A stretch of DNA of 64,000 nucleotides from Sanderia malayensis (taxonomy: Eukaryota > Cnidaria > Scyphozoa > Semaeostomeae > Pelagiidae). Position 1 is the stretch's first letter. Each line of letters starts with the position of its first letter. This document shows, one piece after another, positions 25,233-39,607 of this stretch. The stretch spans positions 868,001 through 932,000 of the forward strand of contig RQOL01000466.1 in the NCBI GenBank assembly GCA_013076295.1, given 5' to 3'. Position numbers and translations under genes: made by a program. The notes under the pieces were generated by a model that had not been told where the DNA came from, did not search any database, and was given only the letters and a program-made list of their open reading frames with translations.

Positions 25233-26506
25233 AGCTTCATCTAAGAAGAATCTGTTCTACAGAACTGGAGTTTGCTTCTCCTATTTATTAAAATTTAAAG
25301 TAGAAATGGGTAAACATATATGTATAAGCACTGATTTTATTCCTTACGACCACCGTTGTTTTGGTATAGCTTAATTAATATAACTGTACCTAGTATATAA
25401 CACAAAAGACAGCACATAATATGGTTTTAGCTTTTAAAGATGATCACTTATTAAATGTCTATAGATCACGACTAATGTCTATGCTTTGAAACCTATATAT
25501 TATTTATAGCCTGGCAATTATTGTCGTAAATTGGACCAGTTTCTTTATTTTACCTTTCTTACGAAATAAAGTAAAGTAAACGAAAAAATACTTCGAAAAT
25601 AAACTCAAACTCACCGTGACGAACGTTGCAAAGAATATGCAGCGACTACTTGCTTGAAAAACATATTTTGAAACTAATAAATTCAGGTTTTATTCCAAGA
25701 GAAATAAAGTGTTCATTTGACAACTCCCGACAAACAAAAAGTTTTGGTTTGTCAAAAGAAACCTTGGGGTGTTGATAAACGTGGTACTTGTGCTACTAAC
25801 ATTGACCAATCAGATTAGAGAGCTGTATTTACGTCATTATAATTCTGATCATTGATTGGACAAGCGCTAAATGAAAATGCACGCTTATAGATGAATGAGA
25901 TGTCCCGTGTCAATCATACACGACTTGTGCCACTTGGGAAGAGAACTACTTAAATTATTTTCTTGATTACTACAATGCAATGTACCCCCAAGAGGTATAA
26001 AAGTACAACATTGTTTACGATTCTGCGATCAAAAAATATTTACTTGATTTTCAGGTCAGAATTGAACTTTTCACAAACCTAACCAACTTTGAAGACCATT
26101 TCTGAAGAAAACAAAAAGATGCAGCAAAAAACAAACGCTATAACACAATTGATCATGTCAATTTCCAGTAAATTAATGCAAAAAACTGAGTTCTTTTTCA
26201 AGTTTCATAATTGTCAGTTAGAGACAGCAATAGAGTTTCAGGAAAACAACAACACATTGGTTGTAAAAACATTAAAACTGAATCAACATGTTATGATGCC
26301 TTTTGTCTCCTCCTGCTTCAAGTATACATAAAAATGATTCTTATACAAGGCTTACTCTGACTCTGGTCGTTATTTATTTATTTCAACTATTTACAGTTTT
26401 CAAGCCAGATATCAAAGCCGCCTGTTATGTTAAAATTGGCAGGCAGTCGTAGGTTAACAACTTGCTTTTGAATAGATATCTCCATTCTCCTACGCTTAAG
26501 ATAATA
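25233..26506. other. Intergenic region between convergent E-Syt and CPSF2
   Basis: 3' flanks of two convergent genes. An AATAAA overlaps the E-Syt stop codon (25228-25233) and others lie near 25565 and 25702. For CPSF2, the minus-strand poly(A) signal is probably the overlapping TTTATT pair at 26373-26382. No gene is seen. Confidence 0.55.
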
Positions 26507-29500
26507 CTATACAATAGCGTATTGTTGATAAAGTAGGTCTCTTATGGCATAGTAATCATCGCAAAGAGCACCAGCAATGCCAATTTTACCAGCTTCACTC
26601 TGAAATGATAAAATCAAAACTATTAGAACCATGAAAAACACGTCAAAAATGATAACTTGGTGAGAGAAATGATTAAGCAATAAAAATAACATAATAATAG
26701 CAACAACATATTGATTAAAATTAATAATTGATAATAGAAAATGAGAATATTAATTGATGATCTAGTCGGCTAAAACAGTGCCTGAGAAAGAAAGGTCACT
26801 ACAGGGTGATGTGATAGGTCTCTTACCCTTCGTACTGCGACCATGTTATTGCAGACAAGCACTCCACCAGAAAACTCAGCCTGAAATATGTAATAAAATC
26901 TCCTCAACTAAGATTCGCAGTAAAATTGTCAACTTTTTGAATGAGAATGCACACATAAAGATTCTTCGATGTCCCTATTTTGGAAAGCTACCAAGTGCAC
27001 AATTTTGCTCAACGTAAATCCCAGAACTTCTACAAGCAAATAAATCAAATATCACGACAGTCTTACTTGAATTCCGGCCTTGGTAAGAATCTGCTTGAAG
27101 TCTGAGAGTCTTGGCTCATCAATGAAGACACTCCTGTGACCAGGTATCTGCACAAAACAATAATATGCAATACAAATACAAAAAACAAGCTTCAGAATTA
27201 GCAGCAATGTATAAGTGTTCTCCTCTCATCGGCTATACTTTGTATTTTTTATATTTATGCTGAGGTCGGAAAAAAAATTCAGCAAGGTTTTCCAACCTGA
27301 GCATGTATCGTGTACGTGCACACGACAAATGCCCACGCTTAACATGTACACGTATCGAGCACTGTATGAGGTACTTATGAAAATAGAAACTTCTGTATAT
27401 ATGTATGTGGTGCAGTAGTTAAGTGCAAATAATATCGATGCTGTATATACATTATCAGCCTTGACAAACAAACATTACCTCTTCGGGTTGCAATTGCTCT
27501 AGAATTGGCACAGCCTCTTTTCGGAACTCTGCATCTGTCTCCATTCCATCATCTTCTGTGAAACTCTCGCCCGAAGATTCTATGATCAATTGCCCATCAA
27601 CCCATGCGAGCTCAGTATCACGTGTTTGCGCAAACGACAAAGAGCTGACCAGCGAATCCTTCAATTTCACCTGCAGAACAAACACGAGGTTGAATCGCGA
27701 AATATACGAAGCCTGTGCTCCCCCGGAAAATCACGCTTCACTGCAGTGATAGTGCAATTGAAACACAATTACTCCAGGGTGGCACAATAATCAAAGGTGA
27801 TCCACGTTACCTGGTAAATGTGACTCTCTCGAGTGGCGTCGATCGTGTCTCCGATTTTCGGTGCAAAAATGCGATTTGCATTCATATTCAGGTTCTTCTT
27901 GCAATGGTCAAACAGATTCTGGGTGGCTTTTTCAGTACCGTGGATAATTATCTAGAATACAATAGCAGCTTTATATTATTTAGAGAAGTGTATCGTCAGA
28001 ACTCGACTCGATACCAGGGTTCAAATAAGGATATCAAATAATAACAAACTAGTGTTTTACTTACCAATTGTCTCGGTTTAACTAGTGATAGTATTCGTTT
28101 TACCGACTCTCCATCCGACCTTCCTTCGAAGTCGATGTACGTGATTTGACATCTAAAATACGCACAATACTATTAGCTGCATTGTCATATAGTAGCTGCA
28201 TAATCTAAGAAGACTCCCCCTGTAGAGCCCGAACCGTCTACCAGCAACCAATGCAAGCTAATACGAGGAGGGACAATTAATGTAACAGCAGTTCACTCCG
28301 TTGACAGTTAATTGCAGCTCAATTCATTTATGTTTCAAGTCTAAATAAAAAAGATTTACTTTATGTCCACTTTCTCTCTTGTGACAACGCACTTGGTCGG
28401 TACCTTGGTAAGATCTGTAAAAATACCGGGAGATTGATCAGAAATTATCACAAATTTAAAGTTTTCTGAACTAACAGAAACACATGGCATCATCTTAATT
28501 TACCGTGTATTGCTTCTAATTCTTCTTCCATTTTCTCTTCTTCCTGAGAACGAAATCAAACAATGAGAAAACAGAATTGAGAAGGAACGAACAATGAGAA
28601 AACAGAATAGAATAAGACGTCGAGTCGATAATCTAAGAAATGTCGAGTGATAATGTACCAGAATAGTAGTCTCTTCTTCCATGGCAACTGACTCTTGTAA
28701 CACGTAATCTTCAGGTCTGTAAGTACAGATCAAGCCCCATATAAATAACATCTCATATAGATCAAGCCCAACATAGATAATCTGATATAGGTAAGATCTT
28801 ATATATGTGGTGTATGATATAGCAAAACTTTGGATTATCTTGGATTTAATAAAACGTTAAAATATGGTGTGGTATAAGTGAAGGTGCAGAGTTAGAATAA
28901 AAATTTCAGGCTTGTTGGAAAGATTATTTGCATACTTAATTATTTCTCCGTAATCATCCCATTTTAATCTCTCGTCTTTAAATGGGAACATTGGAAAGGA
29001 TTTTGCCTGTTTGAAGAAATTTCCTTTTGTTCGCAGCTGAAAGGAAATGGTGGCAATTGCAAATTACGAAGTAATTAACTAGCTGAGTTACTGCCAGATG
29101 GAAGGATAAAGGAATAGATAATAGATAAAAAACAAGTATAAATTAATAATTGATAAAATAAATGTATATGGATGAATAAATGAATAAGGGACGTGCTAGT
29201 ATGTAAGAATAACTAAATACACTAAAGAAAATAAAAGGAGACCTTTTCATCGGCAACAAGCAAATCATGTTTAGATTTCAATCCTGTACTGTTGACTCCA
29301 AACTCGATTTCTTCATCACTTTCGCTTTCACTCTCCTCCTCAAACGCACTCAAACGTCTAAAAAAAAACACGGATTATTAGGAGAATGACCAATGTTCAA
29401 GAATTCCAAACATTCGCTGATACACAGAACAAGCGAAATAAGGTAAATATGCAATGATAGAAGATACGAAATACTTTTCCGCTTGAAGCTTCTCGTGCAA

Positions 29501-32500
29501 CTTTTCCTGCTTCATTCTCTCTCGTTCGGCTTCAAGATACCTTTCAAGTTCGTCTCCTTCTAGTTTAGCACGTCTTTTAATCTAAACAAAATAAAAATAG
29601 GAATACCCTAAATCATAGAATAATCCCAGGGGGTTTATTTGTAAAAACGAAATTTTGGCTGTATTTTTATTCAATATTAAGCTGAAAGCAATATTATGTG
29701 GTTAACTATTAGAATTCTTGGCTTTGCAATGCAGTCACTACACAACCGAAATGTCTTGATACTTGGACTCATTACCCTTGCAAATGATTATCGGGATGGG
29801 GCATATTCAAGGCAGGGAGCTCATTTGAAGGAGGGGGGCTTATTTGAGGATTTACGGCAGGTATCGACCCCTTACAGTTACGACATAAAGAGATCAATGC
29901 AGGACAGCAAACGCAGGAGTTAACGTAAGATACTCTTCAAAATAAATCGCTTTAAGATAAGTCTGCTATAGAGACCTATGCCCTGAAGCTAGCGACCATT
30001 GTCAAGATTAGAGACGTCAATAAACTCACCTCAAGCTCAACCGAATCCAGTTTCGGATTATCAATCAGCTTTCTTGCCAGCGTCCCGTGTGACGTCATCG
30101 TCGTGAAGATGATACTGTTGTTTGGCGACGATGCCCATTCAATGAACAAATCTCTTGCGAAGCCACAGTTCAGGTCAGCGGTACTGGCGAGAACGACCTG
30201 AAAGACACGCGTAGAATTACCCATACAAACTCAACCCCATATACAGTGGAATCCCGCTATAACGAACTCTGTAGGGACCGAGAAAATAGTTCGCTATAGC
30301 GGGAGTTCGTTATACAGAAGGGACATTTTCTTATGAAGAACTACTTCCCAGAATCCAAGGGACCGGAGTTTTAGTTCGTAATAGCGGGAAGTTCGTTATA
30401 AACGGGGTTCGTTATAGCGGGATTCCACTGTATATGTAAGAAACTCGTGCTTCATGTGAGAAACTGTATGCAAACCTTTGGAGATGATAGTTTATTGACG
30501 TCTGCAAGATTATGGCATAAAGTGATATGTCTGGAATAAAATAGCGTAACAAATAAATTAAACTGAACGACAATGAGTTGGCAGAAAATAGAATGAGAAT
30601 ACAAGTATTGAATTACAGTGTAGAAAAGCTTACTTGAACTGAAATGGGTTGTTCCTCCCACCCTCAAACGTCTTCATCATCCGATCACTCATCCATTCAA
30701 CCTAAAATCACAACAACAACAACATTCCATAATGATTTTCTCACACAGAAAGACAAGCTATTGCACAATAAAATTGCCTTTGTCTAAGCTATTGCACAAT
30801 AATTCGTTTGTTTGAGGAAGGATAAGCACTGGAATACATGATATATTTTAGTAGAGCCAACATAGAGATTCACCTGAGACTTGGCAAATTCAACAACATT
30901 GTAGCTGACATTGTTTAGCAAGCATAATGAATAGGCACAAAGGCCAGACTCTGGTGTTCTCCATAGCTGATCCTGTAACAAAATTGAAGCCCTTTTGGTT
31001 ATATCAATGCCTTTTATCACTTACTAAAGTGATTATTAAGCTGAAGCTATCTGTATATGGGATACAGTATCACATGAGACCAACTGTAGGTCACTACAAT
31101 AGGCTTCATGTGATGCTATATGCTATTTGACGTGCTCATTTGTACGACACCTACAATTTTGCAAGTTTAGCACACATCCTGCACCCCCTTCCTGTTATAA
31201 AATATCAGCAAAATTCTTTTTGCATGATGAACAAAGGGGTCTGCTTGAGAAAGCAACATTGCTTTAGGGGAAGTGGGGGGTTGAACAAAGTCCCAAAAAG
31301 GTAGTTTTTTCATGACTTTACAAGTGCCCCAAGAAAGTTTCACCTATGATAAGTGAGATTGGAATGCAATAGAATGCTACAAAAGATTAAATTAAATTAC
31401 TACATACCAATAACTGAGCCAGCTCAAGAACTCTCCCAGCTGTATCAACAGCTAACAGAACATTACCATCTCTACGTACAGCAGAGTGTATGTTATCTAG
31501 GAGCAAAGAAGTGTCATATCATTAAAAAGCCTACTTTATCAGCTCTCAAACAGGCTTCAGTCTCATAACAAGTTGAGATAAGAGTATTACAGATAATTAT
31601 GAAAGATGTTTACTCATAAGTTGAATGTCTCTTTCCTTCCTTCTTGCCTGGACATTCAAGGCAGTGAAAGCATCTGTGATAAGCAATGAAGGCCTGCTTA
31701 AGGTCTCCAGCACAGCGCCATTCAAGTGGCTAAAATTAAACAAAACTAAATTGAACATCCCGGTAGCAAATCGTACAAGCTTGAATGCTATGAAGCAGAA
31801 TAATGCTCACATTTCTTTCTTGTGGTTATAATCAACAGCATAAATGATATCTTCTTCTCCTTCTTTCATGATCTTCCACATTGTTCCTCCAATCATGTGT
31901 CCAGCTGCATATGGTGTTATGCTGAGACCATGACCCTTGCCTAGATAAACAAATTTCAAAACCACATACATGCAAGAAATAGTTACAAAGGACAAATCTG
32001 AAATACCCCTTTACAACAATTGGTGCTGTTTACCTTTAAGGCTGACATGCTGTGAATACTTCAGCTGGACAATCTTCTCAAATGCGGAATCAACATCATC
32101 GAGAGAGAACATTGTGAAATCCTGTTCATTTTGGTGCGACTGAAAGAAGTCGTACATGAACATTTGGCCCATCTTGTAAACTGGAATGGTTGCATACACG
32201 GGGCAATTCAAGCCGCACTTTCCGATAACATACGGCAAAGCACCCAGATGATACAAGTCAGGTTGTGATATCAAAACAGCATCAATTTGCCCAACATACC
32301 TTTAAAGAAAATTGAAAAACAATTAAATAGTAAGAAACAAGATCCCCTATTACGTTTGAATAATCAGTATAATGAAAATATTAGAAAGTTTGCAGCTTTA
32401 GATTTCCAGAGATAAGTTCATATAATAAACGATATGTAGAAGATTGAACGAACTGACCTCTTGATGTTCTCTACAACATCCAATTGCAAACTTTCATTCC

Positions 32501-32606
32501 ACCCACAGTCAAGCAGGAATCTGAATTCGTCAACTTGAAGTAAATAGCACAATGGTGATTCATCTTGCGCTCCAGAAAGTGCATTAAAACGTATAATCGA
32601 AGTCAT
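26507..32606 (-). CDS. CPSF2: Cleavage and polyadenylation specificity factor subunit 2 (CPSF100)
   Basis: Non-catalytic partner of the endonuclease CPSF73 in the nuclear complex that cuts pre-mRNA and histone mRNA 3' ends. Twenty-one exons in gene order: 32458-32606, 32034-32299, 31811-31940, 31614-31729, 31408-31496, 30874-30972, 30634-30701, 30476-30530, 30030-30197, 29475-29581, 29243-29357, 28936-29036, 28659-28716, 28504-28543, 28360-28414, 28065-28152, 27811-27951, 27479-27670, 27067-27147, 26827-26880, 26507-26599; 754 residues (human about 780). The start [20 protein letters not shown] and the end LYQQYAIV match the family closely. A metallo-beta-lactamase fold and beta-CASP domain come first; an acidic linker is around exon 11. 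The His-x-His-x-Asp-His metal motif of active enzymes is degenerate here (SQPDLYH, residues 61-67), as expected for CPSF100. Confidence 0.97.
29640..29870. repeat. Dispersed repeat, family F (AATAAGCCCC-type)
   Basis: In a CPSF2 intron. It shares ACGAAATTTT, TTGCAAATGATTATC and a GGGGGCTTATTTGAGG-like right end with the better-defined copy at 48948-49201. Ends are eroded. Confidence 0.45.
30244..30430. repeat. MITE, family D (pogo/Tigger-like ends)
   Basis: A 187-bp element in a CPSF2 intron with inverted ends CAGTGGAATCCCGCTATAAC and TTATAGCGGGATTCCACTG, and TA on both sides. The terminal sequence resembles pogo/Tigger-type Tc1-mariner elements. It encodes no protein. Confidence 0.75.
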
Positions 32607-33105
32607 ATCTACACATACAACTTTATATGTTACAAAAACATGTTGTATAAATGCATGATATATTCAATGGAAATTCATGTGAAATTGAATTGAATTGAAA
32701 TGAATTGGAAATCGAATTGGATGCCATTCAGCATCGGATTCATCCTGGGATCAAATAGACTTTTGAAGGATTCGTTATCAAATAAAATAAAAAAGAGTTG
32801 AGAATGATAAAATAACGCTGAAATTATGCCAGATTTCAGATTATGCTAGATTTATGCTAAATGGTAACTGTTGGTCAAAATTATATGCTAAAAGCATAAT
32901 ATTATACTACACAATGGCTGTTCTGTTCACACTCATTTGTTCACACTGTCACACTGCACGTTCCTTTTGCTGGCAGGGGTGGGAGGTACACACCCTCCAC
33001 ACACCTTCAGCGAAGAAGTGATAAAAATTGTTCCTGCTGGTCATGTGCTGCTTTGCTTCTACTCAAGTCGATTGTATTGAGTGAATAAGATAGTTAGCAA
33101 GGAAA
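32607..33105. promoter_or_regulatory. Divergent promoter interval, CPSF2 / PHYHD1
   Basis: 499 bp between the start codons of two head-to-head genes. No TATA box is convincing. It includes a short AATTGAATTG-type simple repeat near 32680-32715. Confidence 0.45.
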
Positions 33106-36376
<3,271 letters not shown>

Positions 36377-36642
36377 TGCTGTAATTGCAGATTTGATACT
36401 GCTACAAAGCTGCTACTCATATGCTGTCATTTTAGATTTACATGTAAAATGTAATGTAGCTGGTGACTTTTGCTGGGGGAAGCAGGAACCGTTCTGTTTG
36501 CTTGTGCTTCAATCTTTTTCTAGTTTTTACTTATTTAATTATTTTTACAAGTTGTATTTTTGTAATTCTCCATATTGAGAAACGATTTCTCCATTCTGAT
36601 AATTGAGAAACGATTGCTTCTTAATGGCGAAGGCATCAGCCA

Positions 36643-37553
36643 AGACTCACTACATCACGTCCCAGTGCCTCGCTCGAAACCAGCCCAACACAAGAGACTA
36701 TGGACTTACTATTCAAAAATTACCAAAAAATTGGAGCCTCGTTCTGATGTAATGCTACAAGAATGCCCGGGAGGAGGACTCGAAAATGTCAATATTTTGC
36801 TTTGTTGCTGCCGCCTCTGAACAAGTTTTCATTTTCATTGAAAAGAAAAATGTAAACGGTTGAATATCGACGGTTATTTGAAAGTATAGAAGCAGGTAAG
36901 TTTCATTTTTAGTATCCAATTTAGTTCGATGTTGCAAATTACCAGCGATTGTTTAACTTGATTTTAATGTTTGATAAACACATAGAGTTAGGGGGCATAA
37001 GCATGTCTAGGGCTTTGAGGCCAGGTTGCAAAGTTGGCTCGCAATAACGCGGAGATTTTGGGATCGAACTCCTACCCAAAAGTAGGCCGTCTCATAAGCG
37101 TAAAAAATACTTCGCGCCTAGCGCAGAATTTTTTTAGCACGCTCACACCAGAGTTCAATTATTAACTTATAATAAACGACTTAATCAGCAAATGCTGAAT
37201 AACTGAACACCAAACTTTTTATCTAAAAGCCTGACTTTGGTTCGTAACTCGCTGCCTATTTGTTTCTCACTCGCACCTTCGCCATTTACGCCATTCGCAG
37301 CTGCGCGTACGCAAAAAAAGAAACTTACCAACCTGGCACTGATGATCCGACCAATTCGCTTTGGGTTATTTTTGAAAAGTGATTATTTTTATTGTTACAT
37401 TCACAGATTAAATCTCAGATCCATTGTCAGCTGAAGGATGTAATGTAGTATTTAACAGTAAATTAACAAATTTTAATAAACATTAATTTCTAAATTTGCC
37501 ACAACCTGGCGAACAAAAACGAGTGCGGCACAGGGACGCAATGCAGTGAGTCT
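36643..37553. repeat. Non-autonomous DNA transposon, family E (long copy)
   Basis: About 911 bp bounded by AGACTCACTACATCACGTCC at the left and a complementary right end (GGGACGCAATGCAGTGAGTC). The termini match the 111-bp copy in E-Syt. No transposase frame is visible inside. The right end stops a few bases before the 133-bp satellite begins. Confidence 0.65.
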
Positions 37554-37559
37554 AGTTAC

Positions 37560-39480
37560 GTAATGCGGAGGAAAAAGTTGGTCAGAATGCGCAGTGGTGC
37601 ACTTTTAGGTACTGCGCAGGAGCGTAGTTGACGTACACTGCATGATGCATTGGCCTCAGCGTTAGGGTCAGAGTAAGGGTTAGGTTTAGGGCTACGTCAT
37701 GCGGAGGAGTGACGTAATTAACTGTACTGCGCAGGAACGTATATAACGTAATGGTGTCTTAATGGCTGAGGCATTGGACTTAGGGCTAAAGTTAGGTTAT
37801 GCGGAGGAAAAAGGTAGCCAGGATGCGCAGTAGCGTGTATATAGGTACTGCGCAGGAGCATATATGACGTAATGGTGTCTTCATGATTGAGGCATTGGAC
37901 TTAGAGTTGGGGTTAGGGTTAGGGTAAGCCTATGCGGAGGAGAAAGGTGGTCAGCATGCGCAGCAGCATAAATATTGGGACTGCACAGGAGTGTATATGA
38001 CGTAATGGTGTCTTAATGGCTGAGGCATTGGACTTAGAGTTGGGGTTAGGGTTAGGGTAAGCCTATGCGGAGGAGAAAGGTGGTCAGCATGCGCAGTAGC
38101 ATAAACATTGGTACTGCGCAGGAGCGTATATGACGTAATGGTATCTTAATGATTGAGTCATTGGACTTAGAGTTGGGGTTAGGGTTAGGGTAAGCCTATG
38201 CGGAGGAGAAAGGTGGTCAGCATGCGCAGCAGCATAAATATTGGTACTGCGCATGAGCGTATAGACGTAATGGTGTCTTAATGGTTGAGGCATTGGGCTT
38301 AGAGTTGGGGTTAGGGTTAGGGTAAGCCTATGCGGAGGAGAAAGGTGGTCAGCATGCGCAGTAGCATAAATATTGGTCCTGCGCAGGAGCGTATATGACG
38401 TAATGGTGTCTTAATGGCTGAGGCATTGGACTTAGAGTTGGGGTTAGGGTTAGGGTAAGCCTATGCGGAGGAGAAAGGTGGTCAGCATGCGCAGTTGCAT
38501 AAATATTGGTACTGCGCAGGAGCGTATATGACGTAATGGTATCTTAATGGCTGAGGCATTGGACTTAGAGTTGGGGTTAGGGTTAGGGTAAGCCTATGCG
38601 GAGGAGAAAGGTGGTCAGCATGCGCAGTAGCATAAACATTGGTACTGCGCAGAAGCGTATATGACGTAATGGTATCTTAATGATTGAGTCATTGGACTTA
38701 GAGTTGGGGTTAGGGTTAGGGTAAGCCTATGCGGAGGAGAAAGGTGGTCAGCATGCGCAGCAGCATAAATATTGGTACTGCGCATGAGCGTATAGACGTA
38801 ATGGTGTCTTAATGGTTGAGGCATTGGGCTTAGAGTTGGGGTTAGGGTTAGGGTAAGCCTATGCGGAGGAGAAAGGTGGTCAGCATGCGCAGTAGCATAA
38901 ATATTGGTCCTGCGCAGGAGCGTATATGACGTAATGGTGTCTTAATGGCTGAGGCATTGGACTTAGAGTTGGGGTTAGGGTTAGGGTAAGCCTATGCGGA
39001 GGAGAAAGGTGGTCAGCATGCGCAGTAGCATAAATATTGGTACTGCGCAGGAGCGTATATGACGTAATGGTATCTTAATGGCTGAGGCATTGGACTTAGA
39101 GTTGGGGTTAGGGTTAGGGTAAGCCTATGCGGAGGAGAAAGGTGGTCAGCATGCGCAGTAGCATAAATATTGGTACTGCGCAGGAGCGTATATGACGTAA
39201 TGGTGTCTTAATGGCTGAGGCATTGGACTTAGAGTTGGGGTTAGGGTTAGGGTAAGCCTATGCGGAGGAGAAAGGTGGTCAGCATGCGCAGTTGCATAAA
39301 TATTGGTACTGCGCAGGAGCGTATATGACGTAATAGTGTCTTAATGGCTGAGGCATTGGACTTTAGGGTTGCCGGTGTTTAGAGGTTTAAAGTTAGGTTA
39401 TGCGGAGGAGAAAGGCACTGTAAATATGCGCAGTGGCATAGTTCGAGGTACTGCGCAGGAGCGTAGCTATGCGGAGGAGT
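37560..39480. repeat. 133-bp satellite array with telomere-like motif
   Basis: Degenerate units lead into well-kept ones whose TTAGAG landmark recurs at 37901, 38034, 38167, 38299, 38432, 38565, 38698, 38830, 38963, 39096 and 39229, and degenerates at 39362: a period of 133 or 132 bp. Each unit carries GGTTAGGGTTAGGGTAAG, a CRE-like TGACGTAA, and GC-rich blocks GCATGCGCAG and TACTGCGCAGGAGCG. Unit variants repeat every four units (531 bp), a higher-order structure. The array ends about 130 bp upstream of the N-WASP start codon. Confidence 0.95.
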
Positions 39481-39607
39481 ACTTGCGCAAGAAGAGGTTT
39501 CATTTCATTTCATGTTGCTCTATTTTCGCAGCATTTCTTGAAATAACAAACAGACAAGATTAAATTGCTGCTTATGAATTTTTATTTGATTAATTCATTG
39601 AATTAAT

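Noticed and set aside
38084..38824. Two near-identical 69-residue open frames on the minus strand
   Set aside because: They are translations of the satellite unit repeated at 531-bp spacing and have no features of a protein beyond the repeat.
37670..39250. Telomere or subtelomere
   Set aside because: TTAGGG occurs only twice per 133-bp unit, never as a long pure tract, and conserved genes continue on both sides.
37560..39480. CRISPR array
   Set aside because: Repeats are 133 bp and contiguous without unique spacers, in an animal genome.
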